A stretch of 64,000 nt of DNA from contig OZ024787.1 in NCBI GenBank assembly GCA_964017065.1, positions 5,701,301 to 5,765,300 of the forward strand, in the 5' to 3' direction. The stretch's first letter is position 1, and each line of letters opens with the position of its first letter. The notes beneath the pieces are model-generated. The model was not told where the DNA came from, searched no databases, and saw only the letters and a list, made by a program, of their open reading frames with translations. The DNA comes from Haliclona indistincta. Its lineage: Eukaryota; Porifera; Demospongiae; Haplosclerida; Chalinidae. A program made the translations under genes and the position numbers. Positions 37,208 through 49,235 of the stretch are shown piece after piece.

Positions 37208-38248
37208 CCTCTCTCTCTCTCTCTATCTCTCTTACACGCATTATTTTGTTTCAATTTTTAGCTTACATGCATTTTGATTATGCTTCTGCTGATTACATGC
37301 ATGTAGTTTCAATTGCATATTGGAACATGTAAGCACTCACTAGTCAATGCTGTTATAATGCAGGTCTCCTGGAGGCACTCCACAGCGACACACTCAGTCA
37401 CGCCAGCAACCACCAGCTGTTGACGATCCTGCTGCTATCATAGCACATGCTCTCCGCAAGAAATTCTCCCACAGAGTGTTTCAAGACTCTCCAGGTACTT
37501 ATTACTACCTTAGACCACTCATTAATAATTCATTGAGTCGGAAGCTTTGAAGTCACGAATTAGCGGAGGGCGTTTGTGTCAGTTATATCCTTATGAATAA
37601 ATTCATTTTGTCAAAACACCGTTTCTTTCGCTGTGGAAGATCGAGAATGTGTCAAAGAGCTTACCAAGACGAAGTGCAGTTCCTCGCGTGGCCTGGAGCG
37701 AAGAAACTACGCCGCTACGTTCTTCACGAACGGCGAACGAGCTCCCAGCACGCATAAAATGGCGGCCGTCGTCGTCAGGTCAGTGTAAGCGTGGTCTAAG
37801 TCAGTTAGATCACCTGGACTCGGAATCTAACTGACATTAACGTCCCTTGGGCCAATCCCTCGCCCTCGGATGGTCTTACAGCCCTCGGGCTGTAAAACCA
37901 TCCTTGGGCGAGGGATTGTCCCGCGGGGCGTTCATGTCAGTTAGATCCCTCTTCCAGTGATCTAACTATTACATAGATTAGGGTGACATTTGTGTGAAAT
38001 ACTGTCATCCCTTGCTTAGTCTAGCTGTGATTTGATGATGTAGAAATAATGGTGTATGCCGTTGTAACTATTCTTTTTTTAATAGACAGAGATAACCTCA
38101 ACAGATCTTTTGATTCATCTCCTCCTTCTGAGTTCAGTAGTCCAGCAACTAAATTGGTACGTACATTACCCGCCTCTTGTTCAGTAATCAAGTCAACGTT
38201 TTCTTCTCACAGTTTGAGCAAAGTCCACAATCCTCTGAGGATAAGTAG
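35601..38248 (+). CDS. Mitochondrial fission regulator (MTFR1/MTFR1L/MTFR2 family)
   Basis: Family members are mitochondrial proteins that affect mitochondrial division. Nine exons, 298 residues: 35601-35615, 35686-35766, 35939-36203, 36592-36687, 36744-36802, 36920-37062, 37364-37494, 38086-38156, 38213-38248. Features in order: N-terminal MWNRKMYGSSRSLVRLVG (family YGSSRSIVR box), an acidic stretch (GEDDDESVEG), a short coiled coil ISALEAELAGLRAHIAAY, an eleven-proline run, then MLHQLSAIKLRAVEKSPGG, DPAAIIAHALRKKFSHRVF and an S/P-rich tail. This order is diagnostic for the family; vertebrate proteins are similar in size (MTFR1 about 333). I cannot say which vertebrate member is closest. Intron 6 contains a CT microsatellite and intron 7 a ~470-bp mobile repeat. 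Confidence 0.88.
37120..37232. repeat. CT-rich microsatellite in MTFR1-like intron 6
   Basis: Long CT/CTCC runs interrupted by CCACCCAGAGGGGAGGGAGGG, giving a polypyrimidine-polypurine mirror tract. It sits in an intron and is ordinary microsatellite expansion. Confidence 0.9.
37507..37976. repeat. ~470-bp dispersed repeat, copy 2, in MTFR1-like intron 7
   Basis: Near-identical to 34113-34595 in the same orientation, differing by a handful of substitutions and a 13-base indel in the hairpin arm (CTTCGCCCTCGGG missing here). It lies wholly within an intron. Confidence 0.8.
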
Positions 38249-38375
38249 CTTACAGGCTACTTTATCCAAACCCGACTAATTTTCTATTATCTAACTCAGT
38301 GTTCATTTAAACATTATAATTATAACAATAATCTACTAAATCGTCTGCATTTACTAAAAATCTGATTCGTATCAT

Positions 38376-41300
38376 TCAATGTCTGTCTACTGGTTTTGGA
38401 GCAATTCTTGGTTTAGGTGATGGCTTTGGAGCAACTGGTGGTTTTGAAGGAATAGTGGGATCAGCTTGAGTGTGTGTAAAAGTTTGAGGTGGAGGAGGAG
38501 TTACTGTACAAGGGAATGGAGGTAGAGGAGTTTCTTTATGTGAATAAGTGACTATTTCACTGTTTCTGTTGGGTTTGGGATTGTGGGTATCTAATGGAGT
38601 GGTTGAGTCCGGTCGAATAGATGTAGTCCTGGGTAAAGTGTCTGGAGCCTCATTTGATAGACTATTTCTTTTAGGCGATGTATCAGGAGTACTGTGTACA
38701 GGATTCAGTAATGGAGTGGTTGGGTAGCTATCAGGTGTACCGCTGCTTCTCCGGTATTGGTTGATGTATGCTCTTTCGTGAGTTGGTGGTGAGAACAAAG
38801 GTGGTGTTGCCCTGTCTGATGATCTCCTTGCAGGGATAGCTGGAGGATCGAGTGATGCTGTGGTAGACTGTGTGTCTGTTGTTGAACACATGCTTTGGCG
38901 TTGAGGATAAAGGGTTGCAATTGTTTCTTGAGATGGAGGAGAGAAAACCTCATAAGATTCTTCGTCACTGTCATCAGCTGTAGATGCTACAGGTAGGGGC
39001 TGAGGGGGTCTCGTAGTTTCCACATAGTAGTATTCCTCTTCTTCTTTCTTCTGTGCTCTCTTTGCAGCCCTTTTGCTTTTTTTCAACGTTGATATTTCAG
39101 CTAAAGTAGTCTGTGCATAGTACTGAATGCGTTCTGGCTGTGAGAGAAAAACAAAATGATCTAAAACAAAAAAATACATATACAGTTTTATACATTTTGT
39201 TGTTGTACTCCTTGGTCTCCTTCGATCACCTTTAAGTAACTTGGCATACCGTTAACAAACTCTTCCATGTCCTCATAATCATTCAACTACAATCACGAAT
39301 AGAATACAATAAAACTTAGTTTGAGACCTAATTATGCGTACCTCTTCCTCCGGAACTTTCTCCAGACAACTTATTGGAAAACTTTTCAAAGCATTCTTAA
39401 TAATAACCAGACACATGCCACTATCTTCCTCAGTAATAACATGAACAATTTCACCTGCCTACAATATAAAATAATTAATTTCATAACTTTTAATGTAGAA
39501 ATCCTACCTTCACTGATGCTGGCCCGTTCTCCTTTGAGAAGCATTCATAATCCACTGTTGCTCGGTACACTTGTGCTTGCATTTTCAATTCAGTAATTGA
39601 CAAAGCTGCTCGTTCTTCACTGACCTCTGATAAAGCTGCCGACTCTTCAGTGGTGTCTAATGCCTGTTCATTAGCATCACATTCAAATAACAACTGTAGC
39701 TACATAAACAAACCTTGCTGCTTATTTCATCGTCACTATCAGCGCTCTTGTTATGAGTTTTAATGGCTGTTTCTATACAAAACAATGACAATATTGTGTT
39801 GCAACTAGTTTGGCTTACTGAGTCGGAAATAATGCTTTTTAGATGCCGACATCATTTGCTATAAATTAAAAAAATTGGTATAATACAAACTTTTTCAATA
39901 ATACCAAGGATCTTTCATTTAAAAATACCATGCTGGTATGTTGTTGCCACTGTTCACTTATAGGCACACATCGTCAATCTCACATTATAAGTGAATATTT
40001 CTTTGCTTTGGAAATATAAGCACTTGTGCCCAATGATGCACCAGTACGGTAACTCCACAGCAGGAATTAGTACAGTTGATAATTACACGAGGGACTGCCC
40101 TGCATGATTACCTTGGTTGTGGGGCTACGTGTTCAACAACTCAAACCATCTGCCTTTACATACAAAGCCTTGCAACGCAACTGTTTAGTGTTATTATAAG
40201 TGAATCAGTCACAGTATGCAAGATGCATGCATTACTATACAAACTGGTCTATTATAGCAATAGTATGAGGTTTTGTCATTGACCTCTTGCTCCAAATACA
40301 TTATCAATACACATGGGATCTACATGTAGCTCAAACATACCGTTCCTTTTGACTTGAGGACATCTGCAAATAAATAATGGTTAATATACACACTAACTGT
40401 ATGCAGCAGAATCTGTCATACCTTTCATTCCTTTCTTGTGCTGCAAGAAAGAAGATAACAAGTTATAATTGGGTACAGACCATATAAATGTGATACTATT
40501 AATTATAATTATTAAGGGTGCTCAGCACTACATGTTGTATTTTATATTCATAAGGCGGTCAGTACTATGCGGTTGTGAATATCGGTACACTGTTTTGAAT
40601 ATCATTACGCGCTTTGTATTACGACTATTGGGCATAGCAGGTTGACGATTGATATCCATGAATAAATGGGGAATATTACATAGTACGTCATCTTTCACCA
40701 ATCGGATTGCTCTATCCGAGGGCATTAATGTAGGTTATTGACCGCGCGTAGCGTCTTCTATAGCAACAGACCGTTGCGTCTTTGCGAGTTTGAAAAATTC
40801 GCGATGTTATTGCGCTCACAGTGATGAACTATGTAATAAATCATTTATTGCCCTACACAACTCGGGCATTAACCGACATTAATGACCTCGGAAAAGTCGG
40901 TTAATGCCCTCGCGTGAGGGCAATAACTAATACTTATTATTTGCTTCCTGTTTCTGCTGAAGCGCCACCTTAACTTGAGTGAACTATTTTCTAGCAATCA
41001 GTGGTGTGTATGACTCAAAATGTTATTGATGACAAAGGCAATATGAGGAGTCTGCACTGACTCTGTACTGATGCTTTTTGTCTATTGATGAGTGTAAGAC
41101 TGACATGTTGAGACAGTATAGCATAGATAACATCAGCATAGATATACTACGTAACCGTAACGTAGTATATAATTATCTAAGGTATCAGTATTATATATAC
41201 TTACTTTGTGTTTAGTTGCTTGCCTTGGTGAATCCTTTGGGGAGCCTCCTAAATTTTAATTCCAATGATTTTTTATGGTGTAAATGTGTTTAGTTATCAC

Positions 41301-42466
41301 TTACTCTCACTACTGGTGTCATGTACCTGGAGAAATATGGTTAGTGTTAGTGCACACAGCACAAATAATATTAGCCTACATTGGTGTCTCCAATAGCAGT
41401 TACTATGCTTTCCATGCTCATGTCAAATGCTAGCTCTCTTGCTGTTTTCTTATCAAAGCCCTGTACATCCAAGAACCCCTTCAGCTTTCCCCCAACTTCG
41501 GGACTTAGTAAAAACTGGCAAGTAGTGTCCAAACGATGACGGATTGCAAAATGCAACAAGCTCTCGTGTCCACTAAAGTACTTGGCTGAAAGATTGGGAT
41601 GTAGTAAACTTAAAAACAAAAAAATCAATGATGAGCTGATAAAAAAGGCTGCTGTGTATTCCAAACACTAATATCATATCTTGTTGTTGTATGTTTCTTA
41701 CCACATAAAAATGCTGGTAGACTGAGTAAAGGGACTTTACTGACAGATTGTAGCACATTGAGTAATGCATCATCTATTAGTTGTTCTGGTGCATCGTGTT
41801 CTCCTGCCATGTCACATTGGATGAGATAGGCCAAAGCAGCAGCTAGTATAGGTCCTTTGTCCTGATCTTTCAGTTGAGATTTGAGGCAAATAACTTCCAG
41901 TGTGCTGAGAACACGCAGTGTAATTCTTGGAAAACGATCATTTTCCTGGTTGGAGAACTTTGTGATAACTGTGTACGTCCCAGGAACAGTCAACTCTGAA
42001 ATATAATACACAAATCATTTCCTACAAACATGCCTCTCATTACAAACCAGGTAGCTTGGCTTTTACAAATTTTGGTCCAATTTCAGTAGCTGATACACGC
42101 TGTACCAATACGTGCGAGTCCTCCTCCACCACATCTAGCGTTATCAGAGCATTCCTATCAAGCTCATGATCGTACTCGATGATAAATTCCTCAGAAACCT
42201 GCAATAAAATCTCTAGTTAACTCGGAAACATCAGAAAGCACAGAATAAAGTCTTTAGCTTACCCCTACACTGGCAAAAGATGGATAAAGCCGTGGTTGCC
42301 GAAGCGTTTCTTTACTCATTATTGCTGAGTTGCAAAACAGTGCAGAGTGCAGTGGGTGGGTCTGGTATTGATCCGCCCCCGCATAGAAGGGCGTGACCGA
42401 AAGGTGAAAAAGCCGCTCGGAAAAAGCTGTCCAGTCTAGGTAACATGAACACGAGTAACCTGACAT
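38376..42466 (-). CDS. PIK3AP1/BANK1-like adaptor (DBB-like, ankyrin, SH3-like, YxxM)
   Basis: A scaffold-type cytoplasmic protein, about 690 residues from ATG 42319 (739 if the in-frame ATG at 42466 is used). Exons: 42263-42319(or 42466), 42048-42198, 41702-41995, 41380-41585, 41305-41326, 41205-41248, 40422-40440, 40341-40363, 39819-39858, 39714-39772, 39508-39693, 39342-39458, 39194-39286, 38376-39137. All phases join. Layout: a beta-rich DBB-like region (EEFIIEYDHELD, ELTVPGTYTVITKF), ankyrin-like ESLLHFAIRHRLDTTCQFLL and TARELAFDMSMESI, a lysine-rich linker encoded by very small exons, an SH3-like segment (VYRATVDYECF, KAGEIVHVITEEDSG, SFPISCLEKV), YEDM (a PI3K-binding YxxM) and a tail with KPPVAPKPSPKPRIAPKP. 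Vertebrate BCAP/BANK1 share DBB plus ankyrin and tyrosine motifs. No N-terminal TIR is seen. Homology is inferred. Confidence 0.6.
40680..40935. repeat. Short inverted-repeat element in adaptor-gene intron
   Basis: GGGCATTAACCGAC near 40863 is mirrored by GTCGGTTAATGCCC near 40899, next to repeated GAGGGCATTAATG and GAGGGCAATAAC phrases. It resembles a small MITE. There is no coding content. Confidence 0.5.
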
Positions 42467-42573
42467 CGTGTCTCGTTGAACCAGTGAGCAAGTGAGTTCA
42501 TAGACAGTAAGATTGCAAGTTGATTATTTAAAAAACCGTTTCTTCAGCTGTGCGGGTGCAGTGTTTGGTAGTT

Positions 42574-45500
42574 ATGGATTGCTGCTCACAGGGATCATCA
42601 CTGGAGTCAGTAATTACTGCAATAATTGTTATGTGTTTGGCTAAGAATTTAGTTGTAACAAGCTAGGTGTGTACCTATTGAGCCCCCATTTTAAAGACAT
42701 AACATCACGGATGAGCCGTGTGCTGTGATCGTAATCCAGCTTTCTCCTCAACCATTTTACCTGCTCGTTTTGACCTATAGCTACATAAGGTATAACATGC
42801 CACGATGCTTTGTGCTTTGACATGCCACGAACATGCCACGATGCTTTGACATGCCACGAACATGCCACGATGCTTTGACCTATAACATGCCATGATGCTT
42901 TGTTGTGTCAATAGGCTGTTACATGGCTGTTCAATGGTATTTTGATTCATTCAGTCCATAACCATATCCCTGTCATACATAACGTGTGTAGAAATTATTT
43001 AGCGCAAACTTCTGAGTATACAATCAATTCCAGTTGTGTTTGAACTATGTGCCATGACAGTAAAAATTGATTATATTTTGTTCTAAACACTCATTACAAC
43101 ATTGCGCTAAGCTGTGTTCACTGACTGTGAAGTATATAACATCCGGGTCTCTCTATTTTATGTCATGTGATAACTACAAGACTGAGTTACTGTATCTCAA
43201 CTGCCAGGAGTCCATAATAGACTTCTGCAACTACTTACGGATGGTTGTGATTTTCAGGTTATCTCTATTGGTATTTTGAGCTGCACACAACAGCGGACGC
43301 ACTCTAAGTATTGTGGAGGATACATAGGAATACCAGTGTACGTACAAGATCACACCCTCAGTATTCTATTCTTACTATGACCCTTATTACTATGACTTTT
43401 GTTATTACTATAATTATAGGCCTCTAGACATGCTAACTGTAACTAAACACCGACTGGTATACACACTTGTATTTGGTGCAATGGCCGATACAGTATTGTC
43501 TGCATTTACATTTTCGGTACCATTTCCTGGATTTTCGAGAGTTGTTTCGAGTATTTTTGGAAGTAAGCTACCAACTGTTTTGCTATCTTAATGTATGTTG
43601 TATTTTGATGACAGTTCTTGTAAAGATCCTGCTAATCAGTCTGCTGATTCCTCTATACTATCCAATGCTGGCCGGTGTACAAGCTCCTATTCCACTATTG
43701 GGTTACTTCATTGGCTTGCTTCAAACATCAATTGTGTAAGCAAGGCTATACTGTATTTTGAGATGTGAAGGAATGATTAATAATGACACATGCCTCTTTT
43801 GATGTTCATTGAATGAAATTTTGGTGCTAAGGGTAATCTATGTAAGCATGCAATCATGTGTACGCAAACTGTGGATAGGGACAATCCATGGATTGCGCTG
43901 CTCAGAGCATGGATTTGGAGCTACATTTTGCATTTTACATACATATTTTCATTGTAGTTTCATAGCAATTTTGCTGCTTCACTATACACAATTTGGTGGT
44001 TGCTTAGGAGATTGCCCACTTGAAGGAGTGCAGGTCTGTACCATTCTGCATCTAAATATTTGATAATAATATTCTACAGCTTGCTATTAGTATTTTGTCA
44101 ACGTTGTTCATCTTTGCATGCCTGCTACTGATTATTGTGTGGTACGTGTTCAGCATTTTCCGAGAAATCTACAAGATTGTGTTGCATTCGAAATCTTTAA
44201 GAGATTCCTCAGTGAGTTATACAATTATTTTATGAACCCACAATTGTATCTAATAATAATAGGATGCCTCTAGATTTGTTGCTAACTTTCATTTTAAAAG
44301 AGTCGAGCTTCTTCTTAGGTATGATTATAATTTACCAATGTATGTATATTTGTACCGGTAACCTTTTAGACGAAACCCAACTTTCACCAAGAGGCAAAGA
44401 ATTGCTAAGACAGTTTACAGCTATGATCCAGGTTAGTTACCATTTTATTAGTCAGAACTAAATTGTCATTATGATATTACTGTACGGTGAGAAAATTTTG
44501 GAGCGAAATAGGCTTTTGTGGGGTCAGTCATGACCACAAAAAAGCTTAATTCTCGGTGACAATGAAGTGTTTATTTGATGCAGTCTCCTAGACTTCTTTG
44601 TAAACTTGGTGCACATAGAGCTGCATGGCACTGCATGTTGTGAGTATGAGCTAACTAGTACATGCTCATGCAGGCTCATGGATTATGTAATCCACGAAAT
44701 TTAATATCCTGAAATTTTCACACCATACAGTGTACACTAATAATATCATTAGCCAATAGGAGTTAAGATACCATCAAGAGTACATGATAAGAAGAGTGTC
44801 AAACGTAACGTGACACATGTGAGTAATTGAATGTGTCCGTAATTTGTCAATATAATGTCATCTGCTACGTTTGCAAGGGGCATGGTGTCATCGTTGAGCC
44901 CGCGTTAGTACAGTCATCGATCCGCGCCGACCACGCACCTATGGAGCGGCAGGATTCAGCGTCATTCAGCTCACGTGTGTCACGTTACCGTAGGGCGGTA
45001 TTTTTCCGTGGCGTACAATTTTCGCGACAGCAATAATTCGCGAAATTTATTTTCGTTTTGACTCGAGGGAGAGGCCACACCCAGACCACACCCGTTAATT
45101 ATTGAACTGGCCGTATAGCGCTATAGCTGAAGCAGGCATAAGATCAGATAATGGACCGTCCGGATTTGGGAGAACAGAACTCTTCTTCTCGCTCTTCTTA
45201 AAATACTTCAACAGCGCCATTATCTAATCTATTTGAATGCGCTGCGCACGCTCAGTAAATGACCACACCCATCACCCGCCCATTAATTTCGCGATTTTAA
45301 TTTTCGGGATTTGGCCTCAAATTCGCGAAATTCGCGAAAATTGTATGCCACGGAAAAATACCGCCCTACGGTACTTTCCACACAGATATTGTACGCGGGT
45401 ATGCTACGTTCGACACTCTTCTTATTATGTACTCTTGATACCATTAAGTACATATAAATTCATACTAGTCTTTTGCTTAGGATTCAGATATCCTGTTCGT

Positions 45501-48127
45501 TTCACAATTGCAATGATAATCTCGAGCTATATCTTGTATAGAGTAAGACAGTACATGCTCTTGGTTTAATGTTCACTTGATTCTTATAGCTGTACCTGTT
45601 GGCACTTAGTTCTGCCATAAGGGCCAGTGTGTTACTGGGAGATCTTCGCAATGATTTGCTACTAATCAATCCTGTCCATTTTGCTACTCAGTTTCAAAAT
45701 GCTACTGCAAATACAAGCATTGCAGGCATTGCAAATGTCAGTGTTACATTGGTTACCATAGTACAAGATATAGCTCAAGGAGGCCTTCTTGGAGTAGCAG
45801 GTAGGTGTTGCTTTATTAAGGGTGCAGGCACACGCCCACGCACAATTTTAATTAATTTTTTTAATTAGTTGTCAAGGAGTTGTATCTCTGAAACTATCGT
45901 AGTTAGCAAAGTAAATCAAGCGCTAGTGTAAAGGCTACTATGACTGCAGTCTATTATGCAACACTGAACACGAAAATCACTACGGGTATGAAACCACAAA
46001 AGATGACAGATCGGCGTCTTCTAGCCGATATAACTTACCTTGGAATTGTTTCTGGAAACCAATCTCGCACTATCGCACACATCTAAGGAAGGACAAGACA
46101 TTGACAGAGAGCTTTTTTAGATGCACGACACGCAGAGCCAAGAAATTCGATTTTTCTTTTGTAGTATTGCTGGTTTAACATGTTGTACGCGGATTATTAG
46201 GAAAAGCTCTCTGTCAATGTCTTGTCCTTCCTTAGATGTGTGCGATAGTGCGAGATTGGTTTCCAGAAACAATTCCACGGTAAGTTATATCGGCTAGAAG
46301 ACGCCGATCTGTCATCTTTTGTAGTTTCATACCCGTAGTGATTTTCGCGTTCAGTGTTGCATAATAGACTGCAGTCATAGTAGCCTTTACACTAGCGCTT
46401 GATTTACTTTGCTAACTACGATAGTTTCAGAGATACAACTCCTTGACAACTAATTAAAAAAATTAATTAAAATTGTGCGTGGGCATGTGCCTGCACCCTT
46501 AATTCAATCCATCAACAATCGTACATATAGTTGTTTTACCACTGGGACCTACACTCTCAACTGTCCTCTGCTTGGTTTCGATATTCTTGACATTTCGGAA
46601 TGTCAGGTATGAAAAATCAATATTGTTCTATGAATATGTTTTGTTTGCAGTGATCATTTACATAAAGCTGCCAGAAATGATTTGTCTTTTTTGCCAAAAG
46701 CTTTGCCTTCAAATGAGAGAAAACTGGTCAGCTAAAATTAATTATGATTAACTGACACTACAGCTCATACTGATTTTTGCTATAGACTGCAGCTATCAAG
46801 TTTCCTGGGTTTCAAGCAGCATACTTGTTTTGGGGTGGGTCTATTATTACACTGTTCTTACATGGTCTTCTCAATTTCAGCATGGGGCATTTATTCTGCT
46901 ATATTCATCATTGGACTTTTAGCTGTGGTGGCATTCTGTGTGCTCATAAAATATCTATACTCATATATTCTTGACTATGGATTTGGTTTTGTGTAAGCAC
47001 ATTGACTATTATAATAACACGTAAAATTTAATACATATCTTTTGCATAGTGTGGTGTTTTTGTATGGTCAAGCAATACTTTTTGCTGAGTTTCTGATAGC
47101 AAAGTTCGTGTTTATTGTTCGTGAGGAGTGGGCTAAAGATACTCTGGTCATCAATAACAGGTATGTACTGTGTTTCTTACTATTGTTATTCAACTGTGTT
47201 GTTTTGTAGGCGACTCTATCATTGCTTTGCTTTTGTGTGGTTATTTCTAAACATATTTGTCGGTATCTTTGCTGCCATTCTTCGTATATTGATGACTGCT
47301 ATATTCAGTCTACTACTTGTGATGAGAATGGATAGAAACGTGTTAATGAAAGGATTTGAAAAATTTGACATTGGTAAGCCATGAAAGATATGTCATTGTA
47401 ATAATTTTTGTTTCTGAAGCTCACAAGACGTATATTGGGTTCATCTATCTGGAATACATTCAAAATCATTCTGTGATGAATGCATTTGTTCTCCTTCTTG
47501 AACAGAGCCTGCGTAAGACAGAACCACTTACTGAAGATGTGTTACCTTCAGTACCTACAAGTGAGGCAATCAACCTCAAGAATGAGCTGGTTTTGTTAGA
47601 CCTGTTTTCTCATTTTATGTACCAAATAATTATCGGACTCATGTTTTTGTTTGTTGACATTAGGTGAAGATTCTAGCTCAGCACAAAACCAAAACAGATA
47701 TGTTTTGTTCAGTGATGCTGAGAAAAGTATCAATACAACTACTGGTATGTATGAAAAATGGCTGTGCAGTATTTTGTGCCAATGTCCTACTAATAATTAT
47801 TATGCACTAGCTTTTGCTGTATACATGTGTTTTCTCTTCAGTGCCACGTAGAGCTCATGTGTCTCAAAGAGCATTCAACCGCTGGATGGTGGCATACACG
47901 CTACTGAACAATGAAAGCCTTATCGTGAGTATTATAATTATTAGTACATACATCTGTAGCTGATTATACTTACAGCCAGAGATACTTCTCACACACAACA
48001 CAAAATGCTACGCCAAACATCCCGCTATTGTGTCAATAATTATTTTTTTCTGCAGAAAATGAGAGGAAATTATTTAAAAGCAGTAGATAAGGATGATGCT
48101 AAACTAAACTCTGAGTTAGTTGAGTGA
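42574..48127 (+). CDS. STRA6-like multi-pass membrane receptor/transporter, copy C
   Basis: A fifth, diverged family member outside the duplicated block, about 666 residues, close to human STRA6. Exons: 42574-42609, 43003-43059, 43258-43337, 43420-43562, 43615-43735, 43958-44033, 44080-44211, 44263-44318, 44370-44431, 45481-45542, 45590-45800, 46531-46606, 46651-46726, 46786-46834, 46881-46992, 47050-47160, 47210-47373, 47420-47560, 47664-47744, 47842-47924, 48056-48127. Blocks match A and B: ILSCTQQR, YYPMLAGVQAPIPLLGYFIG, FRYPVRFTIAMIISSYILY, MRMDRNVLMKGFE, YIQNHSVMNAFVLLLE and RWMVAYTLLNNESL. Exon 11 is longer (extra loop with several N-x-S/T sites), and two extra exons lengthen the C-terminus. 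Exons 1 and 2 are the least certain part (no homologue nearby). Its start is divergent from the adaptor gene. Confidence 0.8.
42777..42905. repeat. Minisatellite in STRA6-like C intron 1
   Basis: Short tandem units of AACATGCCACGATGCTTTGAC with variants repeat five to six times. The array is intronic and I see no coding role. Confidence 0.8.
44988..45371. mobile_element. TA-flanked MITE in STRA6-like C intron 9
   Basis: Ends CCGTAGGGCGGTATTTTTCC and its reverse complement GGAAAAATACCGCCCTACGG, flanked by TA on both sides (44986-44987 and 45372-45373). Arms extend about 48 bases. TA duplication and terminal inverted repeats fit a Tc1/mariner-type non-autonomous element. Related ends occur at 58639-58831. 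Confidence 0.85.
45820..46498. mobile_element. TTAA-flanked long foldback element in STRA6-like C intron 11
   Basis: Begins GGGTGCAGGCACACGCCCAC and ends with the mirrored GTGCCTGCACCC. TTAA lies directly on each side (45816-45819 and 46499-46502). Arms of about 290 bases are nearly perfect reverse complements, with a ~90-base centre. TTAA target sites are characteristic of piggyBac-type transposition, so this is probably a non-autonomous piggyBac-like element. There is no open frame. Confidence 0.8.
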
Positions 48128-48360
48128 TATTTTAAAGACATTATGAACTTTTTGTAACTTTAGCAGTTCTGACATAATATTTTTTAGTGAAAATTAATAG
48201 TTAATTACAAACACAATAATTAAAGCAACAAAAATCTATAGATGTAGGAAAAAACTACATGTATACTGGCAAAAACCAACTAATTTTTAACAATAAATAA
48301 TAACAATAATTTTTATTTTTACAACAACAAAAAGTTAAGAAAACAAGTCAAATGACGAAG

Positions 48361-49017
48361 TAGGAAGTGTGCCCCTTATTAATATGGTGTCAATGGTTTT
48401 GCTTCACCACTGTAACACTTAAAAGGTCAGTCAGGAAATTCCAAGATTTGGGCCTGATTGCACCAAGTGATTCAATGGCAAAAGATGAAAATAGATACGA
48501 TGGAGCTAATTGTTGGTACTTAGACTCTTTTAGTGACTCTGCTCTAGCTGGAACTGCACCAGCCTCTGACACTGCTAATGGGCAGTAGGATGATGGACGA
48601 TGCTAGTGTGTCAGGGATAGTAACGTCCCAAATCAATTATCTTCCATGGGACCAAGGCACTGATGTAAGGCCATGTGGTTTCTTGCTGTTTGACCTTGAC
48701 AAACCTGAAGGGTAGATGGTATGCCTGCTGAAGTCATTGCTCTGTACAAGACATTGTTAACTGTACGTTACATGACGATGGTGTTTTCCACTGTTTTTAT
48801 GACAAGAGAGACCGTGATGTGCATAAATGTCCACTCTGATTCACATTGTCGACATGTGTGTGGTGTACAAATTGGTAGACCTAGACGGAGAGCCATGGCT
48901 ATCCTAATAGTCTCATTGTCCATCCTCAGCCCGAGTGCAATAATGGGGAGGACTTGGAGCCAGGCACCAGCCTGAGGAGTGAACACTGCCATCAGTCTGG
49001 CATGGGAAATAGAGTCA
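48361..49017 (-). pseudogene. Retrotransposon C-terminus relic (same family as 1579-2480)
   Basis: On the minus strand two separated frames match the C-terminal protein at 1579-2296: GAWLQVLPIIALGLRMDN with IRIAMALRLGLPICTPHTC near 48850-48970, and AESLKESKYQQLAPSYLFSS then FAIESLGAIRPKSWNFLTDL near 48400-48530. Frameshifts and stops separate them. It is a dead, older copy lying 3' of STRA6-like C. Confidence 0.7.
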
Positions 49018-49034
49018 GAAGTGCTTGAAAGAAG

Positions 49035-49235
49035 GAAATATTTAAAAGTAAAAAAGTTTTAATAAAACATGAAATTGTAGGGGTGACGCTTGCAAAAGTA
49101 AAGGAAAAAGGCTTGAAAAAGTAAAGAACAAGAAGAAATAATGCTTGCAATAGTAAAAGTCCTAAGTATCCCTACATCAGTGGCTTGCTGCAACGACCTG
49201 CAACAAATGCGGAATCCTCTTCCCATAGTGTAGTC
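49035..49235. repeat. Solo left-end fragment of the composite foldback element
   Basis: The text AGTAAAAAAGTTTTAATAAAA, GTAGGGGTGACGCTTGCAAAA, a few degenerate units and CCTACATCAGTGGCTTGCTG follow the order of the composite element at 2946-3260. The mirror arm and right part are missing. It lies ~80 bases upstream of CCDC166. Confidence 0.7.

Noticed and set aside
39194..39286. Apparent 20-nt intron (GTATGCC...TTAAAG) inside an adaptor exon
   Set aside because: Too short to splice. Reading through keeps the frame that joins correctly to the last exon.
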